Shown here piece after piece: positions 16,095 to 25,554 of a DNA stretch of 64,000 nt (positions within the stretch are counted from its first letter, which is position 1; every line of letters begins with the position of its first letter). The notes beneath the pieces are model-generated. The model made no database searches. It was given only the letters and a program-made list of their open reading frames with translations, and was not told the DNA's origin. Source of the stretch: Kibdelosporangium sp. MJ126-NF4 (GTDB lineage Bacteria; Actinomycetota; Actinomycetes; Mycobacteriales; Pseudonocardiaceae). The position numbers and the translations under genes are program-made. The stretch spans positions 770,695-834,694 of the forward strand of contig NZ_CDME01000015.1 of assembly GCF_000826545.1 (NCBI RefSeq), in the 5' to 3' direction.

Positions 16095-16316
16095 TTATTC
16101 GGCAGGAACCCGGCCACGCCGCCACTTGGCTGTGTACGGAAGCACGAACATGCACAGGCCGGTGACCATGAGGAACGCAAGCGGGAACAGGGGGACGTAG
16201 GAAACCCATGCGGCGGGATCCTCCTGCGTCAGCGCGACGGAGGTGAAGACGACGGTCGCGGTGAAGGCGATGGCGAGCCACCGGTGGATCTGCCGGATCC
16301 TCTTGCCTCGGTTCAT
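16095..16316 (-). CDS. Small two-helix membrane protein
   Basis: 73 residues with a basic N-terminus (MNRGKRIRQIHRW), a first transmembrane helix (LAIAFTATVVFTSVALT), a short outside loop, a second helix (LFPLAFLMVTGLCMFVLPY) and a basic tail. The pattern resembles small actinobacterial membrane proteins without known function. It lies 175 bp downstream of imuA' in the same direction, but nothing ties it to SOS repair. Confidence 0.65.
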   Translation of the reverse strand: MNRGKRIRQIHRWLAIAFTATVVFTSVALTQEDPAAWVSYVPLFPLAFLMVTGLCMFVLPYTAKWRRGRVPAE

Positions 16317-16491
16317 TGTGGACCTCCCATGCGGACGGCAGCCTGAAGTCCCGGCGGTACGCCGGTCGGTGCGCGTCGATGTCCTGATTGCGGGACAACG
16401 GGATTCAGCGCCCGATGCCCGTGCCGGTCACGTTAGCCGCGGCCGGAGAACCGGCGCTTCTCGATTCCTGATCGGTCCACGGAAAACCGAC

Positions 16492-17259
16492 TCAGGCACG
16501 CAACGGCCTGACATTCCCGGCGACGGACGACTCAACCGGGCGCAGCGGCGCGTCGGGCTCGGAAGCGGGCGGCCACGCGCCGTCCGCAGGCAGCGGCGAC
16601 GGCGTGGTGGCAAAACCGTTCTGGCCGACGAAAATCTTCGCCGTGACCGGACGAGCCGCCGAACCTCTGCCCTGGGCGGAGATCGTGAGTTCACGGGTGT
16701 GGAAATGGCCGTAGCCGTCCGCCAGGCCCGACCAGCGGCTGTGGACGTGCGCGAGCTCCAGGTCCGCGCCCGGCCACGGGCCGAACGGGATCAGCACCGC
16801 ACCACGATGGCGGGCGCGCGCGGACAAGCGGCGAGCATGAGACTCCTGCAGACGTCCGCCCGCCGCGATCACGACGATGTCCACGCCGTCGAGCAGGGCG
16901 CCTGCCACGGCAGGCAGGTCGGCACCAGGCCGGGGAACCAATGCCAACCGGGACACGGCGACACCAAGTTCCGCCGCGGCCACGACCCCCAGTCGCGGCA
17001 TACCGATCACCCCGGCCCACGACCCACCAGCCGTGGCTTCGGCAAGCAGCGCAAGCAGCACGGTGACGGACCCGCGTACCGCCACTGTGCTGCCACGCCG
17101 CAAGCCACCCCACGGGAAGAGCCCGGCCAGTGCTTGACTCACCGGCAGCACTCGTTCCCGGTCGACCGATGTCAGGGCCAGGCCGCTGGCCACACCCACC
17201 CCGTCGGGCACGACCCCGGACATCAGCGACGCCGCTCTCGTCACTGCTGACCCTGACAC
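16492..17259 (-). CDS. imuA': ImuA', RecA-like accessory protein of the mutasome
   Basis: 255 residues. The central part resembles a RecA-fold core with a degenerate Walker region (GLRRGSTVAVRGSVTVLLALLAE) and a strand VDIVVIAAGGRLQESHARRL; the C-terminal tail is proline-rich and family-typical. In mycobacteria ImuA' binds ImuB and is essential for DnaE2-dependent mutagenesis. GTG 17259 is chosen because GGGAGGTG lies just upstream and the LexA box is 50 bp upstream; a longer frame would run through the box. It is unlinked to imuB by 1.9 kb of unrelated small genes. Confidence 0.88.
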   Translation of the reverse strand: MSGSAVTRAASLMSGVVPDGVGVASGLALTSVDRERVLPVSQALAGLFPWGGLRRGSTVAVRGSVTVLLALLAEATAGGSWAGVIGMPRLGVVAAAELGVAVSRLALVPRPGADLPAVAGALLDGVDIVVIAAGGRLQESHARRLSARARHRGAVLIPFGPWPGADLELAHVHSRWSGLADGYGHFHTRELTISAQGRGSAARPVTAKIFVGQNGFATTPSPLPADGAWPPASEPDAPLRPVESSVAGNVRPLRA

Positions 17260-17308
17260 CGGAACACCTCCCGCACACCGAACGACCGCCGTGGGGAGCC
17301 GGCGCGTC

Positions 17309-17324
17309 TCGAACGTATGTTCGA
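17309..17324. promoter_or_regulatory. LexA (SOS) box of imuA'
   Basis: TCGAACGTATGTTCGA is a full SOS-box match 50 bp before the imuA' start. The minus-strand hexamer TACGTT inside the box could serve as the -10, but a matching -35 is weak. Confidence 0.88.
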
Positions 17325-17371
17325 GCGCTGAGGTTAGCTTAGCGGGCCTTCGAGAGGGGCCGCAAGGCGGT

Positions 17372-18064
17372 TCACTCTGCCGGGTTGTGATCCGCGTAGG
17401 CGCCGACGAGCTGCTGCTCAGCGTCGTCCAGATAGGCCGCCAGCATGGCCGCCGCACCCTTGCCGTCACCCTCTCGCAGAAGGGCGGCGATCTCGCCGTT
17501 ACGCACCAGATAGGGCTCGTGGAACCAGCGCGGATCCTGCATCACGTAGAACACCATGCGCATCTCCGCGAGGATGCCGCGCATCAACTCGTTGACACGG
17601 GGACTGCCCGCGAACGAGGCAATCACCTGGTGGAACCGGATGTTGGCGGTGCCAAGCCCACGCCAGTCGGCCTGTTCGGCCGCCGCGGCACCATCGGACA
17701 CCGCAGCGAACAGTTCCGCCAGGCCGGGCGGCGGCTCAGTCAGGTCACGCACCGCGGCGCATTCGACCAACTTGCGGACCCGGTAGATGTCGACCACATC
17801 AGCGGTCGTGAGAACGCGGACGAACACACCCCGGTTGAGCTCGTGCGTCAACAGCCGCTCGTGCGTCAACAGCCGAAACGCCTCACGCAAAGTGTTGCGG
17901 GACACGGCAAGCGCCCCGGCGATCGCATCTTCGGCAAGCCGCGTCCCCGGGGTGAAGTAGCCTTCGCTGATCCGCGTCCGCAGCACGTCGGCGACCCGCT
18001 CGGCAGTGCTTGTCCGGCCGAGCAGGGCCCGGTCGGCGATCAGTCCAGACGTTTCGGCCGACAT
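17372..18064 (-). CDS. GntR family regulator (FadR subfamily, FCD domain)
   Basis: 230 residues with an N-terminal GntR winged helix (TSTAERVADVLRTRISEGYFTPGTRLAE, then ALAVSRNTLREAFRLL) and a C-terminal all-helical FCD domain with conserved histidines for metal or acid binding. At residues 66-77 LLTHE is duplicated; the DNA shows a short tandem copy of GTGCGTCAACAGCC. The gene is divergent from an MFS/DUF1445 operon, with an inverted repeat between them, so it probably represses that operon in response to an organic or amino acid. Confidence 0.85.
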   Translation of the reverse strand: MSAETSGLIADRALLGRTSTAERVADVLRTRISEGYFTPGTRLAEDAIAGALAVSRNTLREAFRLLTHERLLTHELNRGVFVRVLTTADVVDIYRVRKLVECAAVRDLTEPPPGLAELFAAVSDGAAAAEQADWRGLGTANIRFHQVIASFAGSPRVNELMRGILAEMRMVFYVMQDPRWFHEPYLVRNGEIAALLREGDGKGAAAMLAAYLDDAEQQLVGAYADHNPAE

Positions 18065-18083
18065 TCGTTCATCTTACCTCTTG

Positions 18084-18104
18084 AAGGATTGTTGAACGAT
18101 CCTT
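18084..18104. promoter_or_regulatory. Operator-like inverted repeat between gntR and the MFS operon
   Basis: AAGGAT-N9-ATCCTT, with GTT and AAC also symmetrical in the spacer, gives an almost perfect 21-bp palindrome in the middle of the 78-bp divergent region. It is the most likely site for the adjacent GntR regulator. Confidence 0.65.
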
Positions 18105-18142
18105 ACAGTCAACACAACCCAGCGCATCCTCGGGAGGTGCGA

Positions 18143-19396
18143 ATGAGCACGACAACCCAGGACAAGGCCAGGCCGTTCGAGTGGTTCCGGTCGCTCGGCA
18201 AGCGCGGACGGCGGGCCTTCGTCGGCGCGTTCGGCGGATACGGCCTGGATTCCTACGACTTCCAAGTGCTGCCACTCGGCATGGTGGCCATCACGGCGTA
18301 CTTCAGCCTGACCAAGGTGGAAGCAGGCCTGCTCACCACAGTCACGCTGGTGGTGTCGGCCATTGGTGGCGCGATCGCGGGGATACTGGCCGACCGGATC
18401 GGGCGGGTCCGCACACTGGTGATCACGGTGATCACCTACGCGGTCTTCACGGTGGCGTGCGGATTCGCCCCGAACTACGAGACTCTGCTCGTCCTGCGCG
18501 CGTTCCAAGGACTCGGCTTCGGTGGCGAGTGGGCGGCGGGAGCCATCCTGATCGCGGAGTACGCCAAACCCGAGTACCGCGGCCGTGCCGTGGCGTTCAT
18601 CCAGAGCGCGTGGGCGGTCGGCTGGGGCCTGTCGGTGATCGTCTACACGGTGGTGTTCAGCATCGCCGATCCCGACATCGCATGGCGAATCCTGTTCTGG
18701 ACAGGCGCTTTGCCCGCGGTCCTGATCTGGTACGTACGCCGCAACGTCACCGACGCGCCACACGTCGAGCAACAACGCGCGGCAACGAAGAACAGAGGTT
18801 CGTTCGTCGCGATCTTCAAAGGCGAGCACACCCGGATCACGCTGTTCGCCGCGTTGCTCGCGACCGGTGTCCAGGGCGGCTACTACACGTTGGCGACGTG
18901 GCTGCCCACATTCCTCAAGACGGAACGAGGTCTGACGGTCGTCGGAACCGGCGGATACCTGGCGTTCCTGATCTCCGGAGCGTTCATCGGATACGTGACG
19001 GGCGGCTACCTGACGGACTGGATGGGCCGAAAGAAAACCTTCACACTCTTCGCAGTCCTGTCAGCGGTGCTGATCATCGCGTACATCAACATCCCGGCAG
19101 GAGCCAACACCCTCGTGCTGGTGCTCGGTTTCCCGCTCGGTTTCTGCGCGTCAGCCATCTTCAGCGGCTTCGGATCATTCCTGGCAGAGCTGTACCCAAC
19201 CGCACTGCGCGGCACAGGACAGGGCTTCACATACAACTTCGGCCGGGCAGTCGGCGCGCTGTTCCCCACCCTGGTCGGCATCCTGGCCACAAGCTGGGGC
19301 GTCGGTGGCGCAATGGTGTTCGGAGCACTCGCATACGGCATCGCCGTGCTGGCGTTGCTCGGACTACCGGAAACGTTGGGAAGGGAGCTGACATGA
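18143..19396 (+). CDS. MFS transporter, organic-acid/proton symporter type
   Basis: 417 residues and 12 predicted membrane helices. The MFS signature between helices 2 and 3 is [10 protein letters not shown], repeated after helix 8 as [10 protein letters not shown]. The start [17 protein letters not shown] and the segment [12 protein letters not shown] are typical of the MHS/AAHS carriers for carboxylates. ATG 18143 follows GGGAGG. The stop overlaps the next start (ATGA), so the DUF1445 enzyme is translationally coupled and presumably acts on the imported compound. Confidence 0.85.
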   Translation: MSTTTQDKARPFEWFRSLGKRGRRAFVGAFGGYGLDSYDFQVLPLGMVAITAYFSLTKVEAGLLTTVTLVVSAIGGAIAGILADRIGRVRTLVITVITYAVFTVACGFAPNYETLLVLRAFQGLGFGGEWAAGAILIAEYAKPEYRGRAVAFIQSAWAVGWGLSVIVYTVVFSIADPDIAWRILFWTGALPAVLIWYVRRNVTDAPHVEQQRAATKNRGSFVAIFKGEHTRITLFAALLATGVQGGYYTLATWLPTFLKTERGLTVVGTGGYLAFLISGAFIGYVTGGYLTDWMGRKKTFTLFAVLSAVLIIAYINIPAGANTLVLVLGFPLGFCASAIFSGFGSFLAELYPTALRGTGQGFTYNFGRAVGALFPTLVGILATSWGVGGAMVFGALAYGIAVLALLGLPETLGRELT

Positions 19397-20160
19397 CACC
19401 AGACCAGGCCCGAAAAGCCTTCAGGGCAGGAAAGACAGCGCCAACCAGCGGCTGGGCCCCCGGCTACACCCAGGCGAACCTGATCGCGGTCCCCCGCGAC
19501 TGGGCATACGACTTCCTCCTGTTCGCACAACGCAACCGCCAACCATGCCCAATCCTGGACGTGACAGACCCAGGAGTAACAACCACTCCACTGGCCCCCG
19601 ACGCGGACCTGCGCACAGACATCCCCAGCTACCGAGTCTGGGAAAACGGAGAGCTGCTGTGCGAAGTACGAGACGCGACCCGCCAGTGGCGCTCAGACCT
19701 GGTGGCATTCCTCCTCGGCTGCAGCTTCACGTTCGAGCACGCCCTCGTCACAGCGGGAATCCCCCTCCGACACGTGCAGCAGGGCCGCAACGTGTCGATG
19801 TACATAACCGATCGCGACTGCCGACCAGCAGGCCGTATCCGAGGCCCACTGGTGGTGTCGATGCGACAGATCCCGGCGAATATGGTCGACCAGGCAAGCA
19901 GAATCAGCGCAATGATGCCAGACGTACACGGCGCACCCGTGCACGTCGGCGACCCGGGCGCCCTCGGAATCAAGGATCTGTCCACACCGGACTTCGGCGA
20001 AGCGGTCGAAGCAGAACCAGGTGACGTGCCAATGTACTGGGCCTGCGGAGTAACCCCGCAAGCCGCACTGATGACCTCGTGCCCGCCGTTCGCCATCACG
20101 CACACACCAGGGCACATGTTCATCACGGACGTACCGGACGAGACCTACCGAATAGCGTGA
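19393..20160 (+). CDS. DUF1445 putative hydro-lyase (D-glutamate cyclase-like)
   Basis: 255 residues covering the whole DUF1445 family, often annotated as putative hydro-lyase. Visible conserved blocks are [47 protein letters not shown], and the end [10 protein letters not shown] with [13 protein letters not shown] vertebrate member is D-glutamate cyclase, so an amino-acid or lactam reaction is possible. It is coupled to the MFS gene by an ATGA overlap and is probably controlled by the GntR protein at 17372-18064. Confidence 0.85.
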   Translation: MTPDQARKAFRAGKTAPTSGWAPGYTQANLIAVPRDWAYDFLLFAQRNRQPCPILDVTDPGVTTTPLAPDADLRTDIPSYRVWENGELLCEVRDATRQWRSDLVAFLLGCSFTFEHALVTAGIPLRHVQQGRNVSMYITDRDCRPAGRIRGPLVVSMRQIPANMVDQASRISAMMPDVHGAPVHVGDPGALGIKDLSTPDFGEAVEAEPGDVPMYWACGVTPQAALMTSCPPFAITHTPGHMFITDVPDETYRIA

Positions 20161-20234
20161 GAGTCAGTGCCACCAAGCCCGCGCGCCAGCGCAGAGGCTG
20201 CAGGTGGCTTGCGCGCAAGCGCAGAGGTGGTCTT

Positions 20235-20386
20235 CGGGTGTGTTCCCTTCCGTATGGCCTGGGCGAAGCCAAACCACGACGGGTCAGGAGGTCGGCCTAC
20301 GCAACCCAAGCCCAAGCGCGGGCCCTACCGACCTCTTGATGCGTTGTGGTTTCCTCTGGCAGGCCATACGGAAGGGGACACGCCCG
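20235..20386. repeat. Long palindromic (MITE-like) element
   Basis: Outer arms 20235-20261 and 20360-20386 match over 27 bp with two mismatches, both G-U tolerant. Inner arms 20271-20295 and 20328-20352 match at 21 of 25 positions. The whole 152 bp folds into one long hairpin. It contains no gene and lies between convergent genes. It could be a miniature transposable element, a structured RNA, or a large terminator. A further GGTGG/CCACC pair extends the stem outside. Confidence 0.7.
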
Positions 20387-20391
20387 CCTCC

Positions 20392-20535
20392 ACCCGACCC
20401 ACCAATAACTAGAGCGATGGCCAATGGCTCTAGATCCTGTGTTCCCCTTTTGGCGGCCTGCCTCCCGGCGAGGGACCTGCTTGTCAAGTCGGGCGGCCAC
20501 CAACCACTACCTACCGAATCACCCGACCCACCAAT
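20392..20535. repeat. 15-bp direct repeat pair
   Basis: ACCCGACCCACCAAT occurs at 20392-20406 and again at 20521-20535. The second copy is inside the last codons of the phytase gene. Between them is a small hairpin, CTAGAGC...GCTCTAG, at 20411-20435. The pair could be the scar of an insertion or recombination beside the palindromic element. Confidence 0.5.
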
Positions 20536-21692
20536 TCCCAACGAACGAACTTGAAGTTGGTACTGTCCCTCGACTCACCAGTGTTGTCCCCATCCTGCAC
20601 GACAAGCAAACCGTGCGGGAACCGGCGGCCAAGGCCGGTACCGACCACGGCCGCGCCATCACTCTCCTGGACGAAATCGTCACCCAGCTTGATCCGGAAC
20701 GAACCCCGATACCTGCCAGGAAGATCATAAGCGGCAAAAGTGTTGTCGCCCTGACTCGACGCGAGCAGCAAATCTAGTCCATAGTGGATAGTCAAACCCT
20801 CGACATCCGCCGAAACGTACCTGCCCCCGAAACCAGGATCCGTGCCAGGCAAGCATTCCTCGGTCTCCGGATCGTAAGTTCCCTGCACGCCGAACTCGCG
20901 CACCTTGTCGATCAGCACGGGACGGTCAGTCAGCTTGGCGGACACGCGCCAAATCCCAACATCCTCCTGGCCCGCATACAACGTGCCAGTCCGATGATCG
21001 ACGACCATCCCTTCGACCTGCGGCAACTTCCCCGGTTCAGCACACGGCTGCCACATGGTGCCGTTCGGCAGCATGAACTCGTGCGGCAGGTCAAGCGTCC
21101 GAACAACGCGGTAGCTGTACGTCCCGCCGCGCGGCTCGACCTTCAGCAGGGCGACTCGGGTCGTCTCACGGCGGCTGACCAGCACGTAGGTCGCCCGGTC
21201 CACCCGGTCGTACCAGGCGGCCAGGCCGTACGCGGTTCGCTGTTCGTCTACTTCGGACTGATCGGCGGCGAAGACGAACGGGACGTCCGGCGCTGTCACG
21301 TCACGCAGGCCGTCGACCTGGTAGAACCGGATGTGATCACGACCGCGGTCGGACACGATGGCCAGGTCGCCGATGATGTCGACGTTGTTGAACCGACCAG
21401 GCGCGTGGTCCGGGCCCGGTGCGGCGGGCACGGAAACATGCTTGATCCGCGTGCCATCAAGCCGATACGAGTAGAGCCCACCCTGCTTGGCTGTGGCGAC
21501 AACGACGCTGCGCCCAGGATCACGCTCGTTCACCCAGATCGCAGGGTCGTCGGCGTCAGCGTCGCCGCCTTCCTCGTCGTCGAACAGCCCCGGTGTCTCC
21601 ACCTGGGCCTTCACCTCGGGAACACCAGCCGCCGCCACAGCGGGTTGCCCGGCAAGCATCGCCATGACCACAAGGAGCAGGACTCGTCGCAT
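20511..21692 (-). CDS. Secreted beta-propeller phytase (3-phytase family)
   Basis: 393 residues. A signal peptide (MRRVLLLVVMAMLAG, cleavage near AVAAAG) is followed by a six-bladed propeller with family phrases: DADDPAIWVN, GLYSYRLDG, GRFNNVDI, YGLAAWYD, PQVEGMVVDHRTGTLYAGQED, YVSADVEGLTI and SSQGDNTFAAYD. Acidic residues in these loops bind calcium in known enzymes, which release phosphate from phytate outside the cell. The C-terminus FKFVRWELVGRVIR ends at a short direct repeat, so the last few codons may have been altered. It is transcribed alone. Confidence 0.88.
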   Translation of the reverse strand: MRRVLLLVVMAMLAGQPAVAAAGVPEVKAQVETPGLFDDEEGGDADADDPAIWVNERDPGRSVVVATAKQGGLYSYRLDGTRIKHVSVPAAPGPDHAPGRFNNVDIIGDLAIVSDRGRDHIRFYQVDGLRDVTAPDVPFVFAADQSEVDEQRTAYGLAAWYDRVDRATYVLVSRRETTRVALLKVEPRGGTYSYRVVRTLDLPHEFMLPNGTMWQPCAEPGKLPQVEGMVVDHRTGTLYAGQEDVGIWRVSAKLTDRPVLIDKVREFGVQGTYDPETEECLPGTDPGFGGRYVSADVEGLTIHYGLDLLLASSQGDNTFAAYDLPGRYRGSFRIKLGDDFVQESDGAAVVGTGLGRRFPHGLLVVQDGDNTGESRDSTNFKFVRWELVGRVIR

Positions 21693-21733
21693 CCACGGGA
21701 TCCTGCCGGGCAACTGTGAACAGCAGACGAACG

Positions 21734-23299
21734 TCAGTGGGCGAAGTGGCGCGTACCGGTCAGGTACACCGCAACCCCCGCGGCCTCGGCCGCGGCGATG
21801 GTCTCCTGGTCCCGGATCGACCCACCGGGCTGCACGATCGCCTTCACACCACCGTCGATCAGCACCTGCGGGCCGTCCGGGAACGGGAAGAACGCGTCCG
21901 ACGCGGCCACCGCGCCTTTGGCCCGGTCCCCGGCACGGGTCACCGCCAGCCGACACGAGTCGACCCGGTTGACCTGGCCCATCCCGACGCCGACGGTCGC
22001 GCCGCCGGACGCCAGCAGGATCGCGTTGGACTTCACCGCACGGCAGGCACGCCATGCGAAAGCCAGGTCCGCCAGTGTTTCCTCGTCGGCAGGGGAACCG
22101 GTCGCCAGCGTCCAGTTCGCCGGGTCGTCGCCCTCCGCCTGCAGTGTGTCCTTGACCTGCAGGAGCAGGCCACCGGACACCGGCCGCAGCTCGGCGCCAC
22201 CGCGCTGCGGCTCCGGCGCGACGAGGATGCGGATGTTCTTCTTGCGCGTCAACACGTCCACCGCGCCGTCGGCGTACGACGGTGCGACGATCACCTCGGT
22301 GAAGATGTCCGCGACCTGCTCAGCCATCTCGACCGTGACCTCGCGGTTCGTCGCGATCACGCCGCCGTACGCGCTCACCGGGTCGCACTCGTGCGCTTTG
22401 CGGTGCGCCTCCGCGATGTCCACCGTGGAGACGGCGATGCCACAGGGGTTGGCGTGCTTGATGATCGCGACACACGGCTCGGCGTGGTCGTAGGCCGCGC
22501 GGTAGGCCGCGTCGGAGTCCACGTAGTTGTTGTACGACATTTCCTTGCCGTGCAACTGCTCTGCCGTCGCCAGGCCCGAACCTCCGTGGCTGGAGACGTA
22601 CAGGGCCGCGCCCTGGTGCGGGTTCTCGCCGTAGCGCAGCACGTTCGACCGCTTCCAGCTGGCACCGACCCAGCCGGGGAAGTTGCTGCCGCCGTCGTCC
22701 GGCGACAGCACGCTGCCCATCCACGAGGCCACGGCGATGTCGTAGGACGCGGTGTGCCGGTAGGTCGCCAGCGCCAACTGCTTGCGGTCGTCCAGGGTGA
22801 ACCCGCCCGCGTTGACTTTCTCCAACACCCAGGAGTAACGGGACGGGTCGATCACGACCGCGACCGAGGCGTGGTTCTTGGCCGCGGCACGCAGCATCGC
22901 CGGACCGCCGATGTCGATCTGCTCGACGCACTCGTCCGGCGAAGCGCCGGAGGCGACAGTCTGCTCGAAGGGATACAGGTTCACCACGAGCAGGTCGAAC
23001 GCCTTGATGTCCAGGTCGGCGAGTTGCTGCACGTGTTCAGGGCGGCGCGTGTCGGCCAACAGGCCCGCGTGTACGCGCGGGTGCAGCGTCTTGACTCGGC
23101 CGTCGAGCGACTCGGGGAAACCGGTCACCTCCTCGACCGGCGTGACGGGCACGCCCGCGTCGGCGAGAACCTTCGCAGTGCCACCGGTGGAGATGATCTC
23201 CACCCCGGCCGCGTGCAGCCCGGTCGCCAGTTCCAGCAGACCGGCCTTGTCCGAGACGCCGATCAGCGCTCGCCGAACCGGTCGTGTCTCTGAGTTCAC
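21734..23299 (-). CDS. purH: Bifunctional AICAR formyltransferase / IMP cyclohydrolase
   Basis: 521 residues, the usual length. The N-terminal IMP cyclohydrolase (MGS-like) domain starts [20 protein letters not shown] and has the [21 protein letters not shown] motif. The C-terminal AICAR transformylase has [13 protein letters not shown], the KHANPCG motif and the end GTRHFAH. It catalyses the last two steps of IMP synthesis. The start overlaps the purN stop by 4 bp, so the two are coupled. Confidence 0.96.
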   Translation of the reverse strand: MNSETRPVRRALIGVSDKAGLLELATGLHAAGVEIISTGGTAKVLADAGVPVTPVEEVTGFPESLDGRVKTLHPRVHAGLLADTRRPEHVQQLADLDIKAFDLLVVNLYPFEQTVASGASPDECVEQIDIGGPAMLRAAAKNHASVAVVIDPSRYSWVLEKVNAGGFTLDDRKQLALATYRHTASYDIAVASWMGSVLSPDDGGSNFPGWVGASWKRSNVLRYGENPHQGAALYVSSHGGSGLATAEQLHGKEMSYNNYVDSDAAYRAAYDHAEPCVAIIKHANPCGIAVSTVDIAEAHRKAHECDPVSAYGGVIATNREVTVEMAEQVADIFTEVIVAPSYADGAVDVLTRKKNIRILVAPEPQRGGAELRPVSGGLLLQVKDTLQAEGDDPANWTLATGSPADEETLADLAFAWRACRAVKSNAILLASGGATVGVGMGQVNRVDSCRLAVTRAGDRAKGAVAASDAFFPFPDGPQVLIDGGVKAIVQPGGSIRDQETIAAAEAAGVAVYLTGTRHFAH

Positions 23300-23928
23300 G
23301 GGATGCTTACCTTTCGTCCGTCCACGGTGTAGCCCTCGCGCACCAGGCGCGTGAGCACGTCGACCAGCAGCCGCCGCTCCACCGTCTTGATCCGTTCGTG
23401 CAGTTCGGCGACGTCGTCACCGGGCTCGACCGGCACTGCCTGCTGGGCGAGGATCGGCCCGGTGTCCACACCGGTGTCCACCAGGTGCACGGTGCAGCCG
23501 GTGACCTTGACGCCGTAGTCGATGGCCTCTTCGACCGCGTGCGCGCCGGGGAACGCCGGCAGCAGCGCGGGATGCGTGTTGATCACTCGCCCGGCGAACC
23601 GGCTGAGGAACGCGGTGCCGAGGATCTTCATGAACCCGGCCGACACCACCAGGTCCGGGTCGTGGGACGCGACCGTCTTGGCGAGCGCTTCGTCCCAGGC
23701 GGCGCGGTCGGCGTGGTCACGTACCCGCTCGACGAACGTGGGAACCCCGGCTCGCTCGGCGCGCACGAGGCCTTCGACGCCTGTCCGATCGGCACCGACC
23801 GCGACGACCGTGACCGGGACGGACTCGTCGCGGATCTCGTCAAGCAGCGCCTGCAGGAGGGTGCCCGATCCGGAGACGAGCACGACGACCTTGGCGGGGG
23901 CGGGCAGCGAGTGGGCTTGAGCGCTCAG
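23296..23928 (-). CDS. purN: Phosphoribosylglycinamide formyltransferase
   Basis: About 210 residues. Motifs are [17 protein letters not shown] (first strand and phosphate loop), [29 protein letters not shown] with the catalytic Asn-His pair, and [15 protein letters not shown] with the catalytic Asp. It transfers formyl from 10-formyl-THF to GAR. The nearest GTG (23883) would cut into the first beta strand; the frame continues upstream to a CTG at 23928 with AGGAG six bases before it, so a CTG start is proposed. Confidence 0.92.
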   Translation of the reverse strand: MSAQAHSLPAPAKVVVLVSGSGTLLQALLDEIRDESVPVTVVAVGADRTGVEGLVRAERAGVPTFVERVRDHADRAAWDEALAKTVASHDPDLVVSAGFMKILGTAFLSRFAGRVINTHPALLPAFPGAHAVEEAIDYGVKVTGCTVHLVDTGVDTGPILAQQAVPVEPGDDVAELHERIKTVERRLLVDVLTRLVREGYTVDGRKVSIP

Positions 23929-23969
23929 CGTGATCTCCTGGCCTGGTCGGTTACGGCCAGCCTAAGTGC

Positions 23970-25403
23970 TCACTTCTGGATCTCTTCGGGCAGGTCCGGC
24001 TCGTCGCCGCCGTGTTGCTCCGGCTCCTGCTCGTCAGCGGGATCCTGGTCGACGGGGTCCGCCGATTCGTCCGGCTCGCCTTCCTCTTCGGCGCTGTCGT
24101 CGGCGCTGTCTTCCAGGTTTTCGTCTTCGGCGTGCTCGTCGTCCGCACTGTCCTCGTCCGCACTGTCCTCGTCGGCGGTTTCCTCGTCGGCGGTTTCCTC
24201 ATCGGTGGCTTCCGCACCGGCGTCCGTCTCGGCTTCGATGGCGTCGTCCAGCAGTCCGCGCGACGGCGCGAGCACCAGTCGTGGCCCGGCCCACCAGGCA
24301 ACGGTCGCGGCTGGCAACGCGATCCACAGCAGCATCGCCAGGCCCAGGCTCCACGGGTGCACGCTCAGCGGGTCGAACACGCCGTCCGCGAGCCGTCCGC
24401 CCGCGCCGACACCCAGCAGGACACAGCCCCCGGCGACAACGACGGCCGCCGCACCGACAGCACGCAGCCGTGCGATCGGATCCTCGCTGACATCCCGGAG
24501 AACCCACCCGACGAACGCACCGGCCGCCAGGGGAAGCAGGAAGAGGATCGGCCACCACGCGGCGCCGGTCTCCGGCAACGCGGCGAGAATCGGCACACCG
24601 GGCAACGGGCCGCCGGTGAAGTGCAGCGGAGCGGCCGTGAACTGGCCGATCGTCACCCCGGGTCCCGCGACGAAGGAGATCCCGCCGACCACGGCGTTGG
24701 GCAGGTACGCGACCGACATCAGGAACATGCCGATGCCGTCGCCGAGTCCCGGCGCGAACAGCGCCGCCACCGTCGGGAACGACGTGGACAGTCCCAAAAG
24801 GAACAACACCGCACCAAGCCCGACCATCGTCGCCAGGCCGATCAGGCCCGCACGCAGCCCGTGCACCACGAGTTCGTCGCATCGTTCGAGCAGATCCTCG
24901 AAGTAGCCGCGGGCGGCCAGTCCGATGACCGCCGCACAGGCCGCGACTCCGGCGGGCACGAGCACTCCGGCTGTCATCGTCGCTGATCTCGTGACCTCGG
25001 CGAGTACAGCACCCGCGAGCGCGTGCGCGACCGTGACCGTCGCGATGATCGGCACGGTGTCCCGTGCGGACTCCGCCTCCAGCCGATCCGCCGCGTTCCC
25101 GGCCGCGCGGCTGACGAAGAACATCATCAGCAGCGTTGGCAACAACGGCAGCGCGCCCAGCGCGTGCCCGTCGAGCGACAGCGGTGTCTGATACGCCGCC
25201 AGCCACCCCGGCATCGCCGCGGACAGGACACTCAACGTCGACACGTCCGACTTGGTCGCGACGGAGATGACAAGCGCGAGCAGGACGACAACGGACACGT
25301 ACCCAAGAAACAGCGGGCCGATCCCGGCCATCACCAGTACCCGTGCCCGGCTCCGCAACGGCTCGTCCACGTCGTCCGCAACGTCGGGTGGGTACAGGGA
25401 CAT
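23970..25403 (-). CDS. DUF6350 membrane protein (PerM-like cell-division factor)
   Basis: 477 residues with about nine to ten membrane helices across residues 15-390, matching the DUF6350 family found between DUF5336 and purN in actinobacteria. The mycobacterial homologue PerM is linked to cell division. The C-terminal 80 residues form a very acidic cytoplasmic tail built from near-tandem units such as ADEETADEETADEDSADED, made by repeated codons in the DNA. ATG 25403 begins the conserved part. It lies 41 bp upstream of purN in the same direction. Confidence 0.8.
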   Translation of the reverse strand: MSLYPPDVADDVDEPLRSRARVLVMAGIGPLFLGYVSVVVLLALVISVATKSDVSTLSVLSAAMPGWLAAYQTPLSLDGHALGALPLLPTLLMMFFVSRAAGNAADRLEAESARDTVPIIATVTVAHALAGAVLAEVTRSATMTAGVLVPAGVAACAAVIGLAARGYFEDLLERCDELVVHGLRAGLIGLATMVGLGAVLFLLGLSTSFPTVAALFAPGLGDGIGMFLMSVAYLPNAVVGGISFVAGPGVTIGQFTAAPLHFTGGPLPGVPILAALPETGAAWWPILFLLPLAAGAFVGWVLRDVSEDPIARLRAVGAAAVVVAGGCVLLGVGAGGRLADGVFDPLSVHPWSLGLAMLLWIALPAATVAWWAGPRLVLAPSRGLLDDAIEAETDAGAEATDEETADEETADEDSADEDSADDEHAEDENLEDSADDSAEEEGEPDESADPVDQDPADEQEPEQHGGDEPDLPEEIQK

Positions 25404-25509
25404 GCAGGCACCCTGACAGCCCGGCAGGGGCACAAGCCAGCGGGCACGCCGCCAGTCAACCGATCAAGTGAACTACGTCGCCGCTGGTCACAGAATGTCT
25501 ACATAAGAC

Positions 25510-25544
25510 GAGGGGCGGACCGTGAAGATCACGGTCCGCCCCTC
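25510..25544. terminator. Hairpin terminator after the DUF5336 gene
   Basis: GAGGGGCGGACCGTG and CACGGTCCGCCCCTC form a perfect 15-bp stem with a 5-nt loop, directly after the DUF5336 stop and before the DUF6350 start on the same strand. Confidence 0.8.
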
Positions 25545-25554
25545 GGCAAGATCA

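Noticed and set aside
24120..24230. Tandem repeats as a CRISPR-like or mobile feature
   Set aside because: The repeats are codon repeats for an acidic protein tail in the DUF6350 gene, in frame and without spacers.
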